A DNA stretch of 42,141 bases from an uncultured Bacilli bacterium (GTDB lineage: Bacteria; Bacillota_I; Bacilli_A; RF39; UBA660). This document shows, piece by piece, positions 19,526 to 29,717 of this stretch. How positions within the stretch are numbered: position 1 is the first letter of the stretch; every line of letters starts with the position of its first letter. The notes under the pieces were generated by a model. The model was not told the origin of the DNA. It was given only the letters and a program-made list of their open reading frames with translations, and did no database searches. The position numbers and the translations under genes were made by a program. The stretch covers positions 1-42,141 of the forward strand of contig CANROK010000006.1 in NCBI GenBank assembly GCA_947632205.1. Direction: 5' to 3'.

Positions 19526-20604
19526 TGAGTGTGTATATTCATATTCCCTTTTGTAAATCTATTTGTTCTTATTGTGATTTTTGCAAAGTATTATATAACA
19601 AAGAATGGGCAGTTTTATATTTAAAAAAATTAAATTTAGAAATAAAAGATCGATATATGGGAGAAAAAATTAAAACAATTTATATTGGTGGAGGTACTCC
19701 AAGTTGTCTTTCTTTAAAAGAAATAGAATATGTACTTAAATTAACGGATATTTTTAATAAAGAAAATTTAGAAGAATTTACTTTTGAATGTAATATTGAA
19801 GATATAAATGAAGAATTACTTACTTTATTAAAAAAATATAATGTAAATCGTTTAAGTATAGGAATTGAATCATTTGATGAAGAAAATTTATTACTTATGA
19901 AAAGAAAGAATAATTTTAAAGAGGCATTAAAAAAGATGAATTTAATGCGGAAAATGGGATTCAATAATATTAATTTAGATTTAATATATGCACTTCCTGG
20001 TGAGAAAATGTCTACTTTAAAAAAAGATATAAATTTATTATTAAAACTTAAACCGGAACATATTAGTACTTATAGTTTAATGATTGAAGATAATACTTAT
20101 TTAAGTTATAAAAAAATTAATACAATTGCTGAAGATCTTGATGCTAAAATGTATGATTACATAGTTAAAAAATTAAAAAGTAAAGGTTATAATCATTATG
20201 AAATTAGTAATTTTGCTAAAAAAGGATATGAATCAAAACATAATTTAACTTATTGGAATAATAATGAATATTATGGCTTTGGTTGTGGTGGCTCTGGTTA
20301 TATATCTGGAGTTAGATATAATAATACTAGAAGTTTAACTAGTTATATTAAGGGTAATATTAATTCTACTGAAGAAATAATATCTAAACAAAATAAAATG
20401 GAATATGAATTAATATTAGGCCTTAGAAAAATAGATGGTATTAATATAGAAGAGTTTAATAATAAATATAATGTTAAAATGGAAGAAAAATTTCCTATTA
20501 ACCCCCTTTTAAAAAATAAAGATTTAATATTAAAAAATGGTAATATTATGATAAATCCTAAAAAATTATATGTTATGAATGAAATATTGTTAAAATTAGT
20601 ATAG
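19525..20604 (+). CDS. hemW: HemW-like radical SAM protein
   Basis: YIHIPFCKSICSYCDFCK (CX3CX2C), YIGGGTPS, GIESFDEENLLLMKR, HYEISNFAKKGYESKHNLTYW. Confidence 0.92.
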   Translation: MSVYIHIPFCKSICSYCDFCKVLYNKEWAVLYLKKLNLEIKDRYMGEKIKTIYIGGGTPSCLSLKEIEYVLKLTDIFNKENLEEFTFECNIEDINEELLTLLKKYNVNRLSIGIESFDEENLLLMKRKNNFKEALKKMNLMRKMGFNNINLDLIYALPGEKMSTLKKDINLLLKLKPEHISTYSLMIEDNTYLSYKKINTIAEDLDAKMYDYIVKKLKSKGYNHYEISNFAKKGYESKHNLTYWNNNEYYGFGCGGSGYISGVRYNNTRSLTSYIKGNINSTEEIISKQNKMEYELILGLRKIDGINIEEFNNKYNVKMEEKFPINPLLKNKDLILKNGNIMINPKKLYVMNEILLKLV

Positions 20605-20644
20605 TAAAAAAAATTTTATTCAAACTATTAATAGTGATATTAAT

Positions 20645-21055
20645 ATGATTAAAGAATTAGATATTCAAAATGCTCATTTAGATATAAATTTTAATGAATA
20701 TATATATGAATATACAGTTAGTGCTTTAGATAATATAAATTATTTAGATTTTGTCTATACTACTAATGCTGGTGTAAATGTCAATATTGAAAATAATAAT
20801 TTAATAGATAATAATATAGTAACATTTTGTGTATATAATGATAGTGACATAAAAACTTATAAATTCTATGTTAATAAAGAAAATACTAGCATAGTAAGTG
20901 AAATAGATAATTTTAAAAATACTTTAGATATTCCCAGTGAAACATTACCAATTATTAAAATCCAAATTTTATCAATTTCAATTTTTTTACTTATTTTAAT
21001 CATTTTTAGTATCTTATTTCCAAGTAAGAGAAATAAAACTTTATTTAGAAAATAG
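20645..21055 (+). CDS. small protein with cadherin-like beta-sandwich-type repeat and C-terminal TM anchor
   Basis: 'L..L.I......LDINFNEYIYEYTVSA..' pattern, then IQILSISIFLLILIIFSILF and a basic tail. Confidence 0.5.
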   Translation: MIKELDIQNAHLDINFNEYIYEYTVSALDNINYLDFVYTTNAGVNVNIENNNLIDNNIVTFCVYNDSDIKTYKFYVNKENTSIVSEIDNFKNTLDIPSETLPIIKIQILSISIFLLILIIFSILFPSKRNKTLFRK

Positions 21056-21077
21056 TAAAGTTTTATTTCTTTTTTAA
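21034..21077 (+). terminator. rho-independent terminator
   Basis: AAATAAAACTTT...AAAGTTTTATTTCTTTTTT. Confidence 0.7.
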
Positions 21078-21100
21078 ATATTATTTATTGGGGGATTATT

Positions 21101-21682
21101 TTGTATAAATTAATAAAACATCGGGGTATCCATAATAAAAATATTAAAGAAAATACTTATGAAGGTATTAAATTGGCTTTAAATGACTCGAAATATATTG
21201 GGGTAGAATTTGATGTAAGAGAAACTATTGATCATGAATTTATTGTATATCATGATCCAATGTTTAATAATAAATTAATAAGTCAAACTAAATATAATGA
21301 ATTATCGAGATATATTCCCAAATTAGAAGATATTCTTAAAATAAATAGTAATAAAATGTTTTTAATTGAAATAAAAAATATTAATGATTTTGCTAAATTT
21401 ATTAATCTATTAAATAAATATAAAAATAAGAAATTATATGTTATGAGTTTTTCTAATCGCCTAATAGATAAAGTTAATATTAATGATAGAAATTATAAAG
21501 TAGGAATTTTAAATTATATTTTAAATACTAATTATAATGCTAAAAAATTAGACTTTGTGGTAATTCTTAATAGTTTAATTAATGGGCACATAATTAATGA
21601 ACTTAAACCATTAGAAGTATTTTCTTATGGTTTAAGAGAAACTTTAAAATATGAAAGTGTCTATTATATCGTCGATAAGTAG
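21101..21682 (+). CDS. glycerophosphodiester phosphodiesterase family protein (short)
   Basis: HRGIHNKNIKENTYEGIKLAL..GVEFDVRETIDHEFIVYHDP, TTG start after GGGGGA. Confidence 0.85.
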   Translation: MYKLIKHRGIHNKNIKENTYEGIKLALNDSKYIGVEFDVRETIDHEFIVYHDPMFNNKLISQTKYNELSRYIPKLEDILKINSNKMFLIEIKNINDFAKFINLLNKYKNKKLYVMSFSNRLIDKVNINDRNYKVGILNYILNTNYNAKKLDFVVILNSLINGHIINELKPLEVFSYGLRETLKYESVYYIVDK

Positions 21683-21723
21683 TTAAATAACGATAATTAT
21701 GATATAATTTAGTAGGTGGTATT

Positions 21724-22803
21724 ATGAGATTGATTGTTTCTGCTGGTGGAACTGGTGGTCATATTTATCCTGCTCTTGCTATAATAAATAAATTTAAAGA
21801 GGAAGATCCTAATTTAGAATTGCTTTATATTGGTACTCATAATAGAATGGAAAAGGATATTATACCAAAAAATCATATAAAATATGAAGAATTAGAAATA
21901 TATGGTTTAAATAAAGGACAATTTATTAGAAATATTAAAAATATAAATTATTTACGAAAAGCATATCAAAAATGTTTAAAAATTATGAAAAATTTTAAAC
22001 CAGATTTGGTTATTGGCGTTGGTGGCTATGTTACTATGCCTGTAATTTTAGCAGCTCATACTTTAAAAATTAAAATTGTTTTACATGAACAAAATAGTAT
22101 TCCTGGTAAAACTAATCGCATTTTAAGTAAGAAAGCCAATATTGTTTTTACTTCGTTTGTAAATACGAAAAAATATTTATCCAATAAAGTTAACGTTTTT
22201 TATTCTGGTAATCCCAGTGCTGATAATGTCCTGAATTTAAAACCAATAACTAAAAAAGATTTGAAATTTAATAATAATCCTTTAATTTTAATAACAATGG
22301 GTTCACTTGGTAGTATGTCAGTTAATAAAAAATTAGAAGAATTTTTAAAATTAAGTAATAATAATTCTTTTAATATTTTATTTATAACGGGTAAAGATAA
22401 TTATGAAGAATTTATTAAAGATAAAAAATATAGTAAAAATATTAAAGTAGTACCATATTTAGATAATTTATCGGCTCTTTTACAATCATGCGATTTAATT
22501 ATAAGTCGGGCTGGGGCTAGTATTATTTCTGAAATTTTAATGGCATCTGTACCAAGTATTCTTATTCCTAGTCCTAATGTAGCCAATAATCATCAATATT
22601 ATAATGCCAAAGATTTATATGATAATGGACTTGCTTTAATGATTGAAGAAAATAAATTAGATGGAAATAATTTATATAATGAAGTTAAAGAATTAATTAA
22701 AGAGAATACTATTTATAAAAATATTAAACAAAATTTATTAAGTTATGATAAAACGCATGCTAGTGAAATAATTTATGATAAAGTAATGGAGATATTAAAA
22801 TGA
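21724..22803 (+). CDS. murG: undecaprenyldiphospho-muramoylpentapeptide beta-N-acetylglucosaminyltransferase
   Basis: SAGGTGGHIYPALAI; HEQNSIPGKTNRILSK; ISRAGASIISEIL; PSPNVANNHQYYNA. Confidence 0.96.
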   Translation: MRLIVSAGGTGGHIYPALAIINKFKEEDPNLELLYIGTHNRMEKDIIPKNHIKYEELEIYGLNKGQFIRNIKNINYLRKAYQKCLKIMKNFKPDLVIGVGGYVTMPVILAAHTLKIKIVLHEQNSIPGKTNRILSKKANIVFTSFVNTKKYLSNKVNVFYSGNPSADNVLNLKPITKKDLKFNNNPLILITMGSLGSMSVNKKLEEFLKLSNNNSFNILFITGKDNYEEFIKDKKYSKNIKVVPYLDNLSALLQSCDLIISRAGASIISEILMASVPSILIPSPNVANNHQYYNAKDLYDNGLALMIEENKLDGNNLYNEVKELIKENTIYKNIKQNLLSYDKTHASEIIYDKVMEILK

Positions 22804-23672
22804 ATGAATATGGTGAAGTAATAAATAATGCTTCTTTAAAAAATTATAATACTTATAGAATAGATACTTATGCTAAATATTTAATAAAACCATATAATAT
22901 TAATTGTTTAAAAGAATTAATTAAATATTTAAATAAAGAAAATATAAAATATTATGTTTTAGGTAAGGGTTCTAATGTTATATTACCTGATAATACTTTT
23001 AATGGGGTTATTATTACTTTAGAAAATTTAAATAAATTAAATATTGAAAATACGGAAGTTTATGCTGAAGCAGGTGTAATTTTAAATAATCTCGTTATAA
23101 AGACAATTGAATGTAATTTAAAGGGTTTAGAAAGTTTAGCTAATATTCCAGGTACTATAGGTGGAGCTTTGTATGGTAATGCTGGAGCCATGGGTAGGAA
23201 TATTTACGATGTTGTTAAAGATGTAACTATTTTAAAAGATAATGAAATTGTTACTTTATCTTTGCGTGATATTGAATATAGTTATCGTGATACAAGTTTT
23301 AAACGATCAAAGGATATTATTTTAAGTTGTCACTTAAATTTAGAAAAAGGTAATAAAAATGAATTATTAAAAATAATTAGTGAAAATAAAGAAAAGAGAA
23401 GACAATCACAACCTTTAGATTTGCCAAATGCGGGTAGTGTTTTTAAAAATCCTGAAGGAGTAAGTGCTGGTAAATTAATTGATGATTTAGGATTAAAGGG
23501 CTATCATGTTAATGATGCATATATTTCCGATGTTCATGCTAATTTTATTGTCAATAAAGGTAAAGCCAGTAGTGAAGATATTAAAAAACTTATTTCGATT
23601 ATTAAAGAAAAAGTGTATAATGAATATAACATAAGTTTAGAATTGGAACAAATTATAGTTGAGTGGGATTAA
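22800..23672 (+). CDS. murB: UDP-N-acetylmuramate dehydrogenase
   Basis: NTYRIDTYAKYLIKP; LGKGSNVILPD; IPGTIGGALYGNAGAMG; PNAGSVFKNP. Confidence 0.95.
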   Translation: MNEYGEVINNASLKNYNTYRIDTYAKYLIKPYNINCLKELIKYLNKENIKYYVLGKGSNVILPDNTFNGVIITLENLNKLNIENTEVYAEAGVILNNLVIKTIECNLKGLESLANIPGTIGGALYGNAGAMGRNIYDVVKDVTILKDNEIVTLSLRDIEYSYRDTSFKRSKDIILSCHLNLEKGNKNELLKIISENKEKRRQSQPLDLPNAGSVFKNPEGVSAGKLIDDLGLKGYHVNDAYISDVHANFIVNKGKASSEDIKKLISIIKEKVYNEYNISLELEQIIVEWD

Positions 23673-23673
23673 A

Positions 23674-24423
23674 ATGAAAGAGAAAAAGAAAAAGAGAAAA
23701 TTAAGATTACGTGGTTTAATTTTAATAATATTAGTGATTTGTCTTATAGGCAGTTTAGCTTTTTATATAATAAATGCACCAGTTAGAAAAGTATTAATAA
23801 CTGGCAATAATTATTTAAAAGATAATTATTTAACTAATTATCTTAATATTAATGAACTAATTATGAGATTAAATACAAAAAAATTACAAAAAAAGTTACT
23901 AGAATTAGATTTAGTTAAAGAAGCCCATATTAGTAAAAATATTTTTGGTACATTAAAAATTAAAATAACAGAAGATAAAATATTATTCTATAATTATAAT
24001 AAAAATAAAATAATATTTGGTAGTGGTAAAGAAGTGGATTATAATTCTACTTATTTAGGAGTACCTACTTTAATAAACTACGTACCAGATGAAGTATATA
24101 ATGAATTACTAAAAAAAATGCTTAAAGTAAATGATGAGACAATTACTAAAATTAGTGAGATAGAATATAGTCCTTCGATGATTGAAGATAAAGTAATTGA
24201 TGATAAAAGATTTTTATTTCGAATGAATGATGGTAATAAAGTATATATTAATACCGTTAATATGGAAAAAATAAATAATTATTTAGAGATATATGATTTA
24301 GTTGTAAATAAGAATGGCTTAGTAAAAGGATGCTTATATTTAGATAGTAATAGTGATAATAAATACTTTAATGATTGTGAAGAAGAAAAAATAATAGATA
24401 ATGATACAAATGGTGATGTTTAA
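23674..24423 (+). CDS. divIB: FtsQ/DivIB-type cell division protein
   Basis: Basic N-terminus, single TM, POTRA-like 'APVRKVLITGNNYLKDNYL', position after murG-murB. Confidence 0.8.
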   Translation: MKEKKKKRKLRLRGLILIILVICLIGSLAFYIINAPVRKVLITGNNYLKDNYLTNYLNINELIMRLNTKKLQKKLLELDLVKEAHISKNIFGTLKIKITEDKILFYNYNKNKIIFGSGKEVDYNSTYLGVPTLINYVPDEVYNELLKKMLKVNDETITKISEIEYSPSMIEDKVIDDKRFLFRMNDGNKVYINTVNMEKINNYLEIYDLVVNKNGLVKGCLYLDSNSDNKYFNDCEEEKIIDNDTNGDV

Positions 24424-25022
24424 TGAATTATGATACTTTAGGAATGGATATAATTAAAAGTTTAGACCATAAACCAAGTATAATTTTACATAGTTGCTGT
24501 GGTCCTTGTTCTAGCTATGTTATAACTTATTTAAAAGATTATTTTGATATAACTGTTTTATATTATAATCCAAATATAGAACCAGAAAGTGAATACATAA
24601 AAAGAAAGAAGGAACAAATTAAGTTAATTAATTTATTAAAGGCAAATATTAAATTACTAGATATAGATTATGATAATGAAACATTTAGAAATAAAGTAGT
24701 AGGTTATGAGAATGAAAAAGAAGGTGGAGCAAGATGCCATCTTTGTTATGAACTTAGATTAGATAAAACAGCAAGTTTGGCTAAAGAAAATAATTATGAA
24801 TATTTTTGCACAACTTTAACAGTGAGTCCTTATAAGAATGCTAAAGTTATTAATGAACTTGGTGAAATGTTAGAAAAGAAATATAATATTAAATGGTTAT
24901 ATAGTGATTTTAAAAAGAAAGATGGCTATAAGAAAAGTATAATATTATCGAAAGAATATAATTTATATCGGCAAAATTATTGTGGCTGTTTATTTAGTAA
25001 AGAATATTTAAAAGAAGAATAA
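24423..25022 (+). CDS. queH: epoxyqueuosine reductase QueH
   Basis: ILHSCCGPCSSYVI; RCHLCYELRLDKTA; YFCTTLTVSPYKNAKVIN. Confidence 0.92.
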   Translation: MNYDTLGMDIIKSLDHKPSIILHSCCGPCSSYVITYLKDYFDITVLYYNPNIEPESEYIKRKKEQIKLINLLKANIKLLDIDYDNETFRNKVVGYENEKEGGARCHLCYELRLDKTASLAKENNYEYFCTTLTVSPYKNAKVINELGEMLEKKYNIKWLYSDFKKKDGYKKSIILSKEYNLYRQNYCGCLFSKEYLKEE

Positions 25023-25080
25023 TATTTTACTTGTTTTAATTATATTATCATATTATAATAATGGGTAATTAGGAGGTTTT

Positions 25081-25635
25081 ATGGATTTAGATTATGTTAA
25101 TTCCAAATTAGAACATATTTCTTTAAAATATTTAGGGGTAACTTTAGATGAATTTTCTAATATAGAGTATAGTAAATTAAATTGGTATGGTAAAATTATT
25201 GTTGATGTTATTAATAATTATGTTGTTGATGCAAAACATTTAGAGACATTTAATAAACTTAGTAATTTAGATGATAATAGTTTAACAATTTTAGAATATA
25301 TTAGTTTATTAAAAGAGGCAATTTTTAAATTTAATAAAGATTTGGCTAGTTATTTAAGAAGTCATGAAGAAGAAATACTTAGTTTAATAAATGCAAAAAT
25401 AATGCTTAAAATAGATGGCATTAATACAAGTATTCAAAGTAATTATGATCGTATAGATGCTTTAGAAAAAATAAGTAATAGTAATCGTCAACATCTTAGT
25501 TTACAAGATGATATTAATAAGTGTAACGAAGAGATTAATTCTTTAGTAGAAGCTAAAAATCAATTAACTAATATGTATCAAGATATTGCCCATATTAATG
25601 AAGTATTTAATAGTAATTTACAAAGAAAGAAATAA
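25081..25635 (+). CDS. hypothetical protein (184 aa)
   Basis: AGGAGG RBS; helical; no family recognised. Confidence 0.6.
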   Translation: MDLDYVNSKLEHISLKYLGVTLDEFSNIEYSKLNWYGKIIVDVINNYVVDAKHLETFNKLSNLDDNSLTILEYISLLKEAIFKFNKDLASYLRSHEEEILSLINAKIMLKIDGINTSIQSNYDRIDALEKISNSNRQHLSLQDDINKCNEEINSLVEAKNQLTNMYQDIAHINEVFNSNLQRKK

Positions 25636-25650
25636 CTTTCTTTTTTGTAA
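25622..25650 (+). terminator. rho-independent terminator
   Basis: AAAGAAAG-AAATAA-CTTTCTTTTTT. Confidence 0.7.
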
Positions 25651-25693
25651 CCTTCTTTTTATAGTTAAATAAACTATATTAGGAGGTTTTTAA

Positions 25694-26614
25694 ATGGATT
25701 ATAATTATCATTATGGTAATAAATATTATAATTATTATGATAAATATGGAATAGAACATACTTTATATAAAAAGTTAGCACCAGAGCAATCACAAAATGA
25801 GCAACCAGGGATGGAATATTTAATGAATCCTAAACCAATATTTGATAATCCCAACTATAAGGGTAGTGGTAAGCTAAAGGATAAAGTAGCCATTATTACA
25901 GGTGGTGATAGTGGACTAGGTAGAGCTTGTGCTGTTGCTTTTGTTAAAGAAGGTGCTAAAGTAGTTATACCATATTATAATGAACATATAGATGCTGAAT
26001 TTACGAAAAAGTATTTAGAAAAACTAGGTGGTGAATGTTTACTTTTAAGTGGTGATATTTCGAAAAAAGAATTTTGCCAAAAAATAGTAAAAGAAACTTT
26101 AAATAAATTTGGTAAAATTGATATTTTAGTTAATAATGCTGGTGTTCAGTATCAAGCTGATGAACTTACAGATATTTGTGATGAACAATTTGATTGGACT
26201 ATGAAAGTTAATGTTTATGGTATGTTTTACTTAACGAAAGAAGTATTGCCATATTTAAAAAGTGGGGCATCAATTATTAACTTATCATCAATAACAACTT
26301 TTTATGGTGATCCCCAACTTATTGATTATGTTACTACTAAAGGAGCTATAGTGGGCTTTACTAGAGCACTTGCAAGAAATTTAGCCCTCAAAAATATTAG
26401 AGTTAATGCGATAGCTCCCGGATTTTTTTGGACACCATTGCAACCAGCTTGTTGGGTTAAAGAAAAGATTCCTTCTTTAGGTTGTAATTCTGCGATGGCA
26501 AGAGGAGCTATGCCATATGAACTTGCCCCAACTTTTGTCTTTTTAGCAAGTGATGATTCAAGTTATATGACGGGACAAGTTATTCATAATAATGGTGGTG
26601 AAATAATGGGATAA
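25694..26614 (+). CDS. SDR family oxidoreductase (YhdF/Gsp39-like)
   Basis: KVAIITGGDSGLGRACAVAF, NNAGVQYQ, INLSSITTFYG, YVTTKGAIVGFTRALARNL, GEIMG end. Confidence 0.93.
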   Translation: MDYNYHYGNKYYNYYDKYGIEHTLYKKLAPEQSQNEQPGMEYLMNPKPIFDNPNYKGSGKLKDKVAIITGGDSGLGRACAVAFVKEGAKVVIPYYNEHIDAEFTKKYLEKLGGECLLLSGDISKKEFCQKIVKETLNKFGKIDILVNNAGVQYQADELTDICDEQFDWTMKVNVYGMFYLTKEVLPYLKSGASIINLSSITTFYGDPQLIDYVTTKGAIVGFTRALARNLALKNIRVNAIAPGFFWTPLQPACWVKEKIPSLGCNSAMARGAMPYELAPTFVFLASDDSSYMTGQVIHNNGGEIMG

Positions 26615-26630
26615 AATCCCATTTTTATTT
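26604..26630 (+). terminator. rho-independent terminator
   Basis: ATGGGATAAAATCCCATTTTTATTT. Confidence 0.75.
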
Positions 26631-26683
26631 GACAGTATATGGATATTTCTATATAATAAAATTACTAGTACGGAGGTTTTGGG

Positions 26684-28492
26684 ATGTTAGAAGAATTTTT
26701 AAAAGAATATTTAAATATCGATAAATTAGAAGACATAATTAATATTAATGTCGATAATTTAACTAATGAAGGAAAATTATTTTATAATCTTGTGTGTGAT
26801 TATAATTTTAGTTTGGATGAAATATTACCAGAAATAATTTCAGAAATTAATTTACAAACGGGCTTTAGTTTTAGTGTAGAACATAAGAAAAAAGTATATT
26901 CATATAGTACAGAAGAAACTGCTCCCGCTCTTGCACCGGATGGTAGTGCTCAGACTTATTATGAAGATCATTATAATGTAGTTGATGCAATTATTTTAAA
27001 TGACCACTTAAATAATGTTAAATCTACTTTAACTGAAAAGGAAACAGTAAGAGAATTTACGCCAAGTAAATGGACGGTAAATTATAAATTAATTAATGAA
27101 GAAATACACGATTATATAAATATTAATAAGTTTAAAAACTCTAAATTTGGACCAATATTTGCAAAAATAATATATAATATTTTAATAAAACATTTAAAAA
27201 AGGAAGAAGATAAAGTAATAGGAATTTTTAAAGCTTATTATGAATTACAACTTCTAAATTCATTTAATAAATTAGAGAAAATTAAAATTAAGAAGAAAAA
27301 TTTAAAAAGCTCTTTAAATAAGATAAATATTAAAGAAGAAAAAATCCAAAAATATCAAAATAAAAGTGAAGAATTAATTAAAAAGATAGAAATATTAGAT
27401 AAAAAAATAGATTCTTTACCATCGTGTAGAGAGATTTGTGGAAAACATTCAGATCTAGAAAGATATAGCAATCCAACTTGTTTCAAAAGAATTAGCTTTA
27501 AAGATTTTTACAAAGATTCACCATATATATTTTATTTGGTTTCTTTAAATGGGGATTTAAATTTTGAAGTTAAAAGGGTTACTACAAATAAAATAAATGA
27601 ATGTGACAATTATAATTCTTATAAAATTGATGAAATAATACAAGATGATTATAATCCTTATGGTGTAAGTTTTAGAATGCGAGAGGGTGACTGGAATTAT
27701 TCAAAATATATATTTGTTTTTGTAGAATGGCCTAAGGAAATTTGTGAATTGATTTCTTTAAATAATGATTTAAAGAAATTATTAGCAAGTCATGGATGTT
27801 TTGATTTACATTATGATTTTGATCTTACAATTTATAATAATATTAAAAAGAAAATTTTAGATTATATAAATTTAGTTCCAAATAAATATGCTAAATTATT
27901 CGATAAAAATTATTGCATTTTACAATATTTAATTGGTGAGGAAGTAATAAAAACAATTGCTGAAAGAGATTATTTAATCCATTACATAGAACAAGCTAAT
28001 CTTTTTAATAAAAACTATAAAGGTGAAATGACTAGAATAGAATACTATAAAAAATTAAAAAAAGAATCTATGAAGAAATATCAAAATCGTTCATTTATTG
28101 GAGCAGATTTTTTACAAAGTGATGATGATACTATTTCAGATTATTTTCATCACCGAGATAATGGTTATTGTGAATTGAATGATTTTATTAGTTGGTTTCA
28201 AAATAGAATAATTGAATTTGATAATTTTTTTGATGAAATACCAAAATATAATACAAGAATGAATATGATTAAAGAACAACATAAATTAAAAGATGAAGAA
28301 TTTGAAATATATGAAAAATTAGAAGAAATTGAAAAAAATAAATGCTTACATAATGAAATAAAGAAACAAGTAAATGTAGAAAATAGGAATATAAAAGCTG
28401 AAAAGGAAATTCAAAGATATCTAATTTCACAAATTAATAAAATAAATGAACTCGATTATAAAGAAGAAATTAAACTTGCAAGAAAGAAATAA
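26684..28492 (+). CDS. hypothetical coiled-coil-rich protein (602 aa)
   Basis: Long ORF with GGAGG RBS; central coiled coil; no recognised domain. Confidence 0.7.
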   Translation: MLEEFLKEYLNIDKLEDIININVDNLTNEGKLFYNLVCDYNFSLDEILPEIISEINLQTGFSFSVEHKKKVYSYSTEETAPALAPDGSAQTYYEDHYNVVDAIILNDHLNNVKSTLTEKETVREFTPSKWTVNYKLINEEIHDYININKFKNSKFGPIFAKIIYNILIKHLKKEEDKVIGIFKAYYELQLLNSFNKLEKIKIKKKNLKSSLNKINIKEEKIQKYQNKSEELIKKIEILDKKIDSLPSCREICGKHSDLERYSNPTCFKRISFKDFYKDSPYIFYLVSLNGDLNFEVKRVTTNKINECDNYNSYKIDEIIQDDYNPYGVSFRMREGDWNYSKYIFVFVEWPKEICELISLNNDLKKLLASHGCFDLHYDFDLTIYNNIKKKILDYINLVPNKYAKLFDKNYCILQYLIGEEVIKTIAERDYLIHYIEQANLFNKNYKGEMTRIEYYKKLKKESMKKYQNRSFIGADFLQSDDDTISDYFHHRDNGYCELNDFISWFQNRIIEFDNFFDEIPKYNTRMNMIKEQHKLKDEEFEIYEKLEEIEKNKCLHNEIKKQVNVENRNIKAEKEIQRYLISQINKINELDYKEEIKLARKK

Positions 28493-28520
28493 GACATTTT
28501 TTAAAATTAATGAAATATGC

Positions 28521-28549
28521 TTGTAAAAAGAGGATTTATTTGATAAAAT
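28521..28549 (+). promoter_or_regulatory. promoter for rpsB-tsf
   Basis: TTGTAA, 17-nt spacer, TAAAAT. Confidence 0.6.
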
Positions 28550-28550
28550 A

Positions 28551-28627
28551 CTCTTGGCTGTTAAAGTCAAATAAACATTAGTTTTTAGTACAGGCCGAGT
28601 GCTATTAATAGTGGTATCTGTATGTTT
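28551..28627 (+). promoter_or_regulatory. structured rpsB 5' leader (candidate autoregulatory RNA)
   Basis: Helices AAACA/TGTTT and TACAG/CTGTA with apical CTATTAATAG, plus a competing CTTGGCTGT/ACAGGCCGAG helix. Confidence 0.45.
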
Positions 28628-28669
28628 AAAAAAACTAAGAAGATGAAACGAAAGGAAGAGTGATTTATT

Positions 28670-29701
28670 ATGGCCGTAGTTTCTATGAGTTATTTATTAG
28701 AAGCTGGAGTTCATTTTGGCCATCAAACTAAAAGATGGAATCCAAAAATGAAAGAATATATCTTTACAGCAAGAGAAGATATATATATTATTGACTTGCA
28801 AAAAACCCAAAGTTTGTTAGAGGAAGCATTTAATGAGATTAAAACTATTGCTGAAAATGGTGGAAAATTCTTATTTGTTGGAACTAAAAAACAAGCTCAA
28901 GAAGTATGTGTTGAAGAAGCAACACGTAGTAAATCTTTCTATGTAACTGAAAGATGGTTAGGAGGAACCCTTACTAATTTCCGTACAATTCGTCGTCGTG
29001 TAAAACGTTTAGAAGAAATTGAAGAAATGGAAAAAGAAGGTAAATTTGCATTACTTCCTAAAAAAGAAGTTATTGGACTTAAGAAAGAATATGATAAGTT
29101 AAATAAGATTCTATGTGGTATTAGAGAAATGGATAAATTACCACAAGCATTAATCGTTGTTGATCCTAAAAAGGAATACAATGCTGTTAAAGAAGCTAGA
29201 AAATTAAAAATACCTGTATTTGGTATAGTTGATACTAATGGCGATCCAGATGATGTAGATTTTGTTATTCCAGGTAATGATGATGCAGTTCGTTCTATTA
29301 AAGTTATGCTTGGTGTACTTAATAATGCTATTTGTGAAGCTAATGGTCTTGAAATGGTTGATTACATTAGTGAAGAAGATAAAAAAGGTACAACTAAAGA
29401 AGAAGTTAGAATGGAAGAATTAATCAAATCTGATAAATTTAATAGTGCTAAGAAAGATGATTTAGAGGAAGAAAAGCCAGTTAAAGAACATAAAGATTTT
29501 AAGAAAAATAATCATAAAAAAGAAAATAATGAAAATAAAGAAGAAATTAAAGAAGAAATAAAAAAAGAAAATAAAGATGAAAAAAATAGTAGTGATTTAG
29601 AATCTATGACAATTGCTGAACTTAAAGCCAAAGCAAAAGAAGCAGGAGTTAAAGGTTATAGCACTATGAAAAAAGAAGAATTAATTAATAATTTAAAATA
29701 G
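28670..29701 (+). CDS. rpsB: ribosomal protein S2 with C-terminal charged linker and Rho_N/SAP-like domain
   Basis: [22 protein letters not shown]...; C-terminal [34 protein letters not shown]. Confidence 0.96.
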   Translation: MAVVSMSYLLEAGVHFGHQTKRWNPKMKEYIFTAREDIYIIDLQKTQSLLEEAFNEIKTIAENGGKFLFVGTKKQAQEVCVEEATRSKSFYVTERWLGGTLTNFRTIRRRVKRLEEIEEMEKEGKFALLPKKEVIGLKKEYDKLNKILCGIREMDKLPQALIVVDPKKEYNAVKEARKLKIPVFGIVDTNGDPDDVDFVIPGNDDAVRSIKVMLGVLNNAICEANGLEMVDYISEEDKKGTTKEEVRMEELIKSDKFNSAKKDDLEEEKPVKEHKDFKKNNHKKENNENKEEIKEEIKKENKDEKNSSDLESMTIAELKAKAKEAGVKGYSTMKKEELINNLK

Positions 29702-29717
29702 AAAGGGTAATTAAGAT

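Noticed and set aside
28490-28550. T-box or metabolite riboswitch before rpsB
   Set aside because: No T-box GGTGGNACCGCG-type sequence or known aptamer motif; the structure found is better treated as a candidate r-protein leader.
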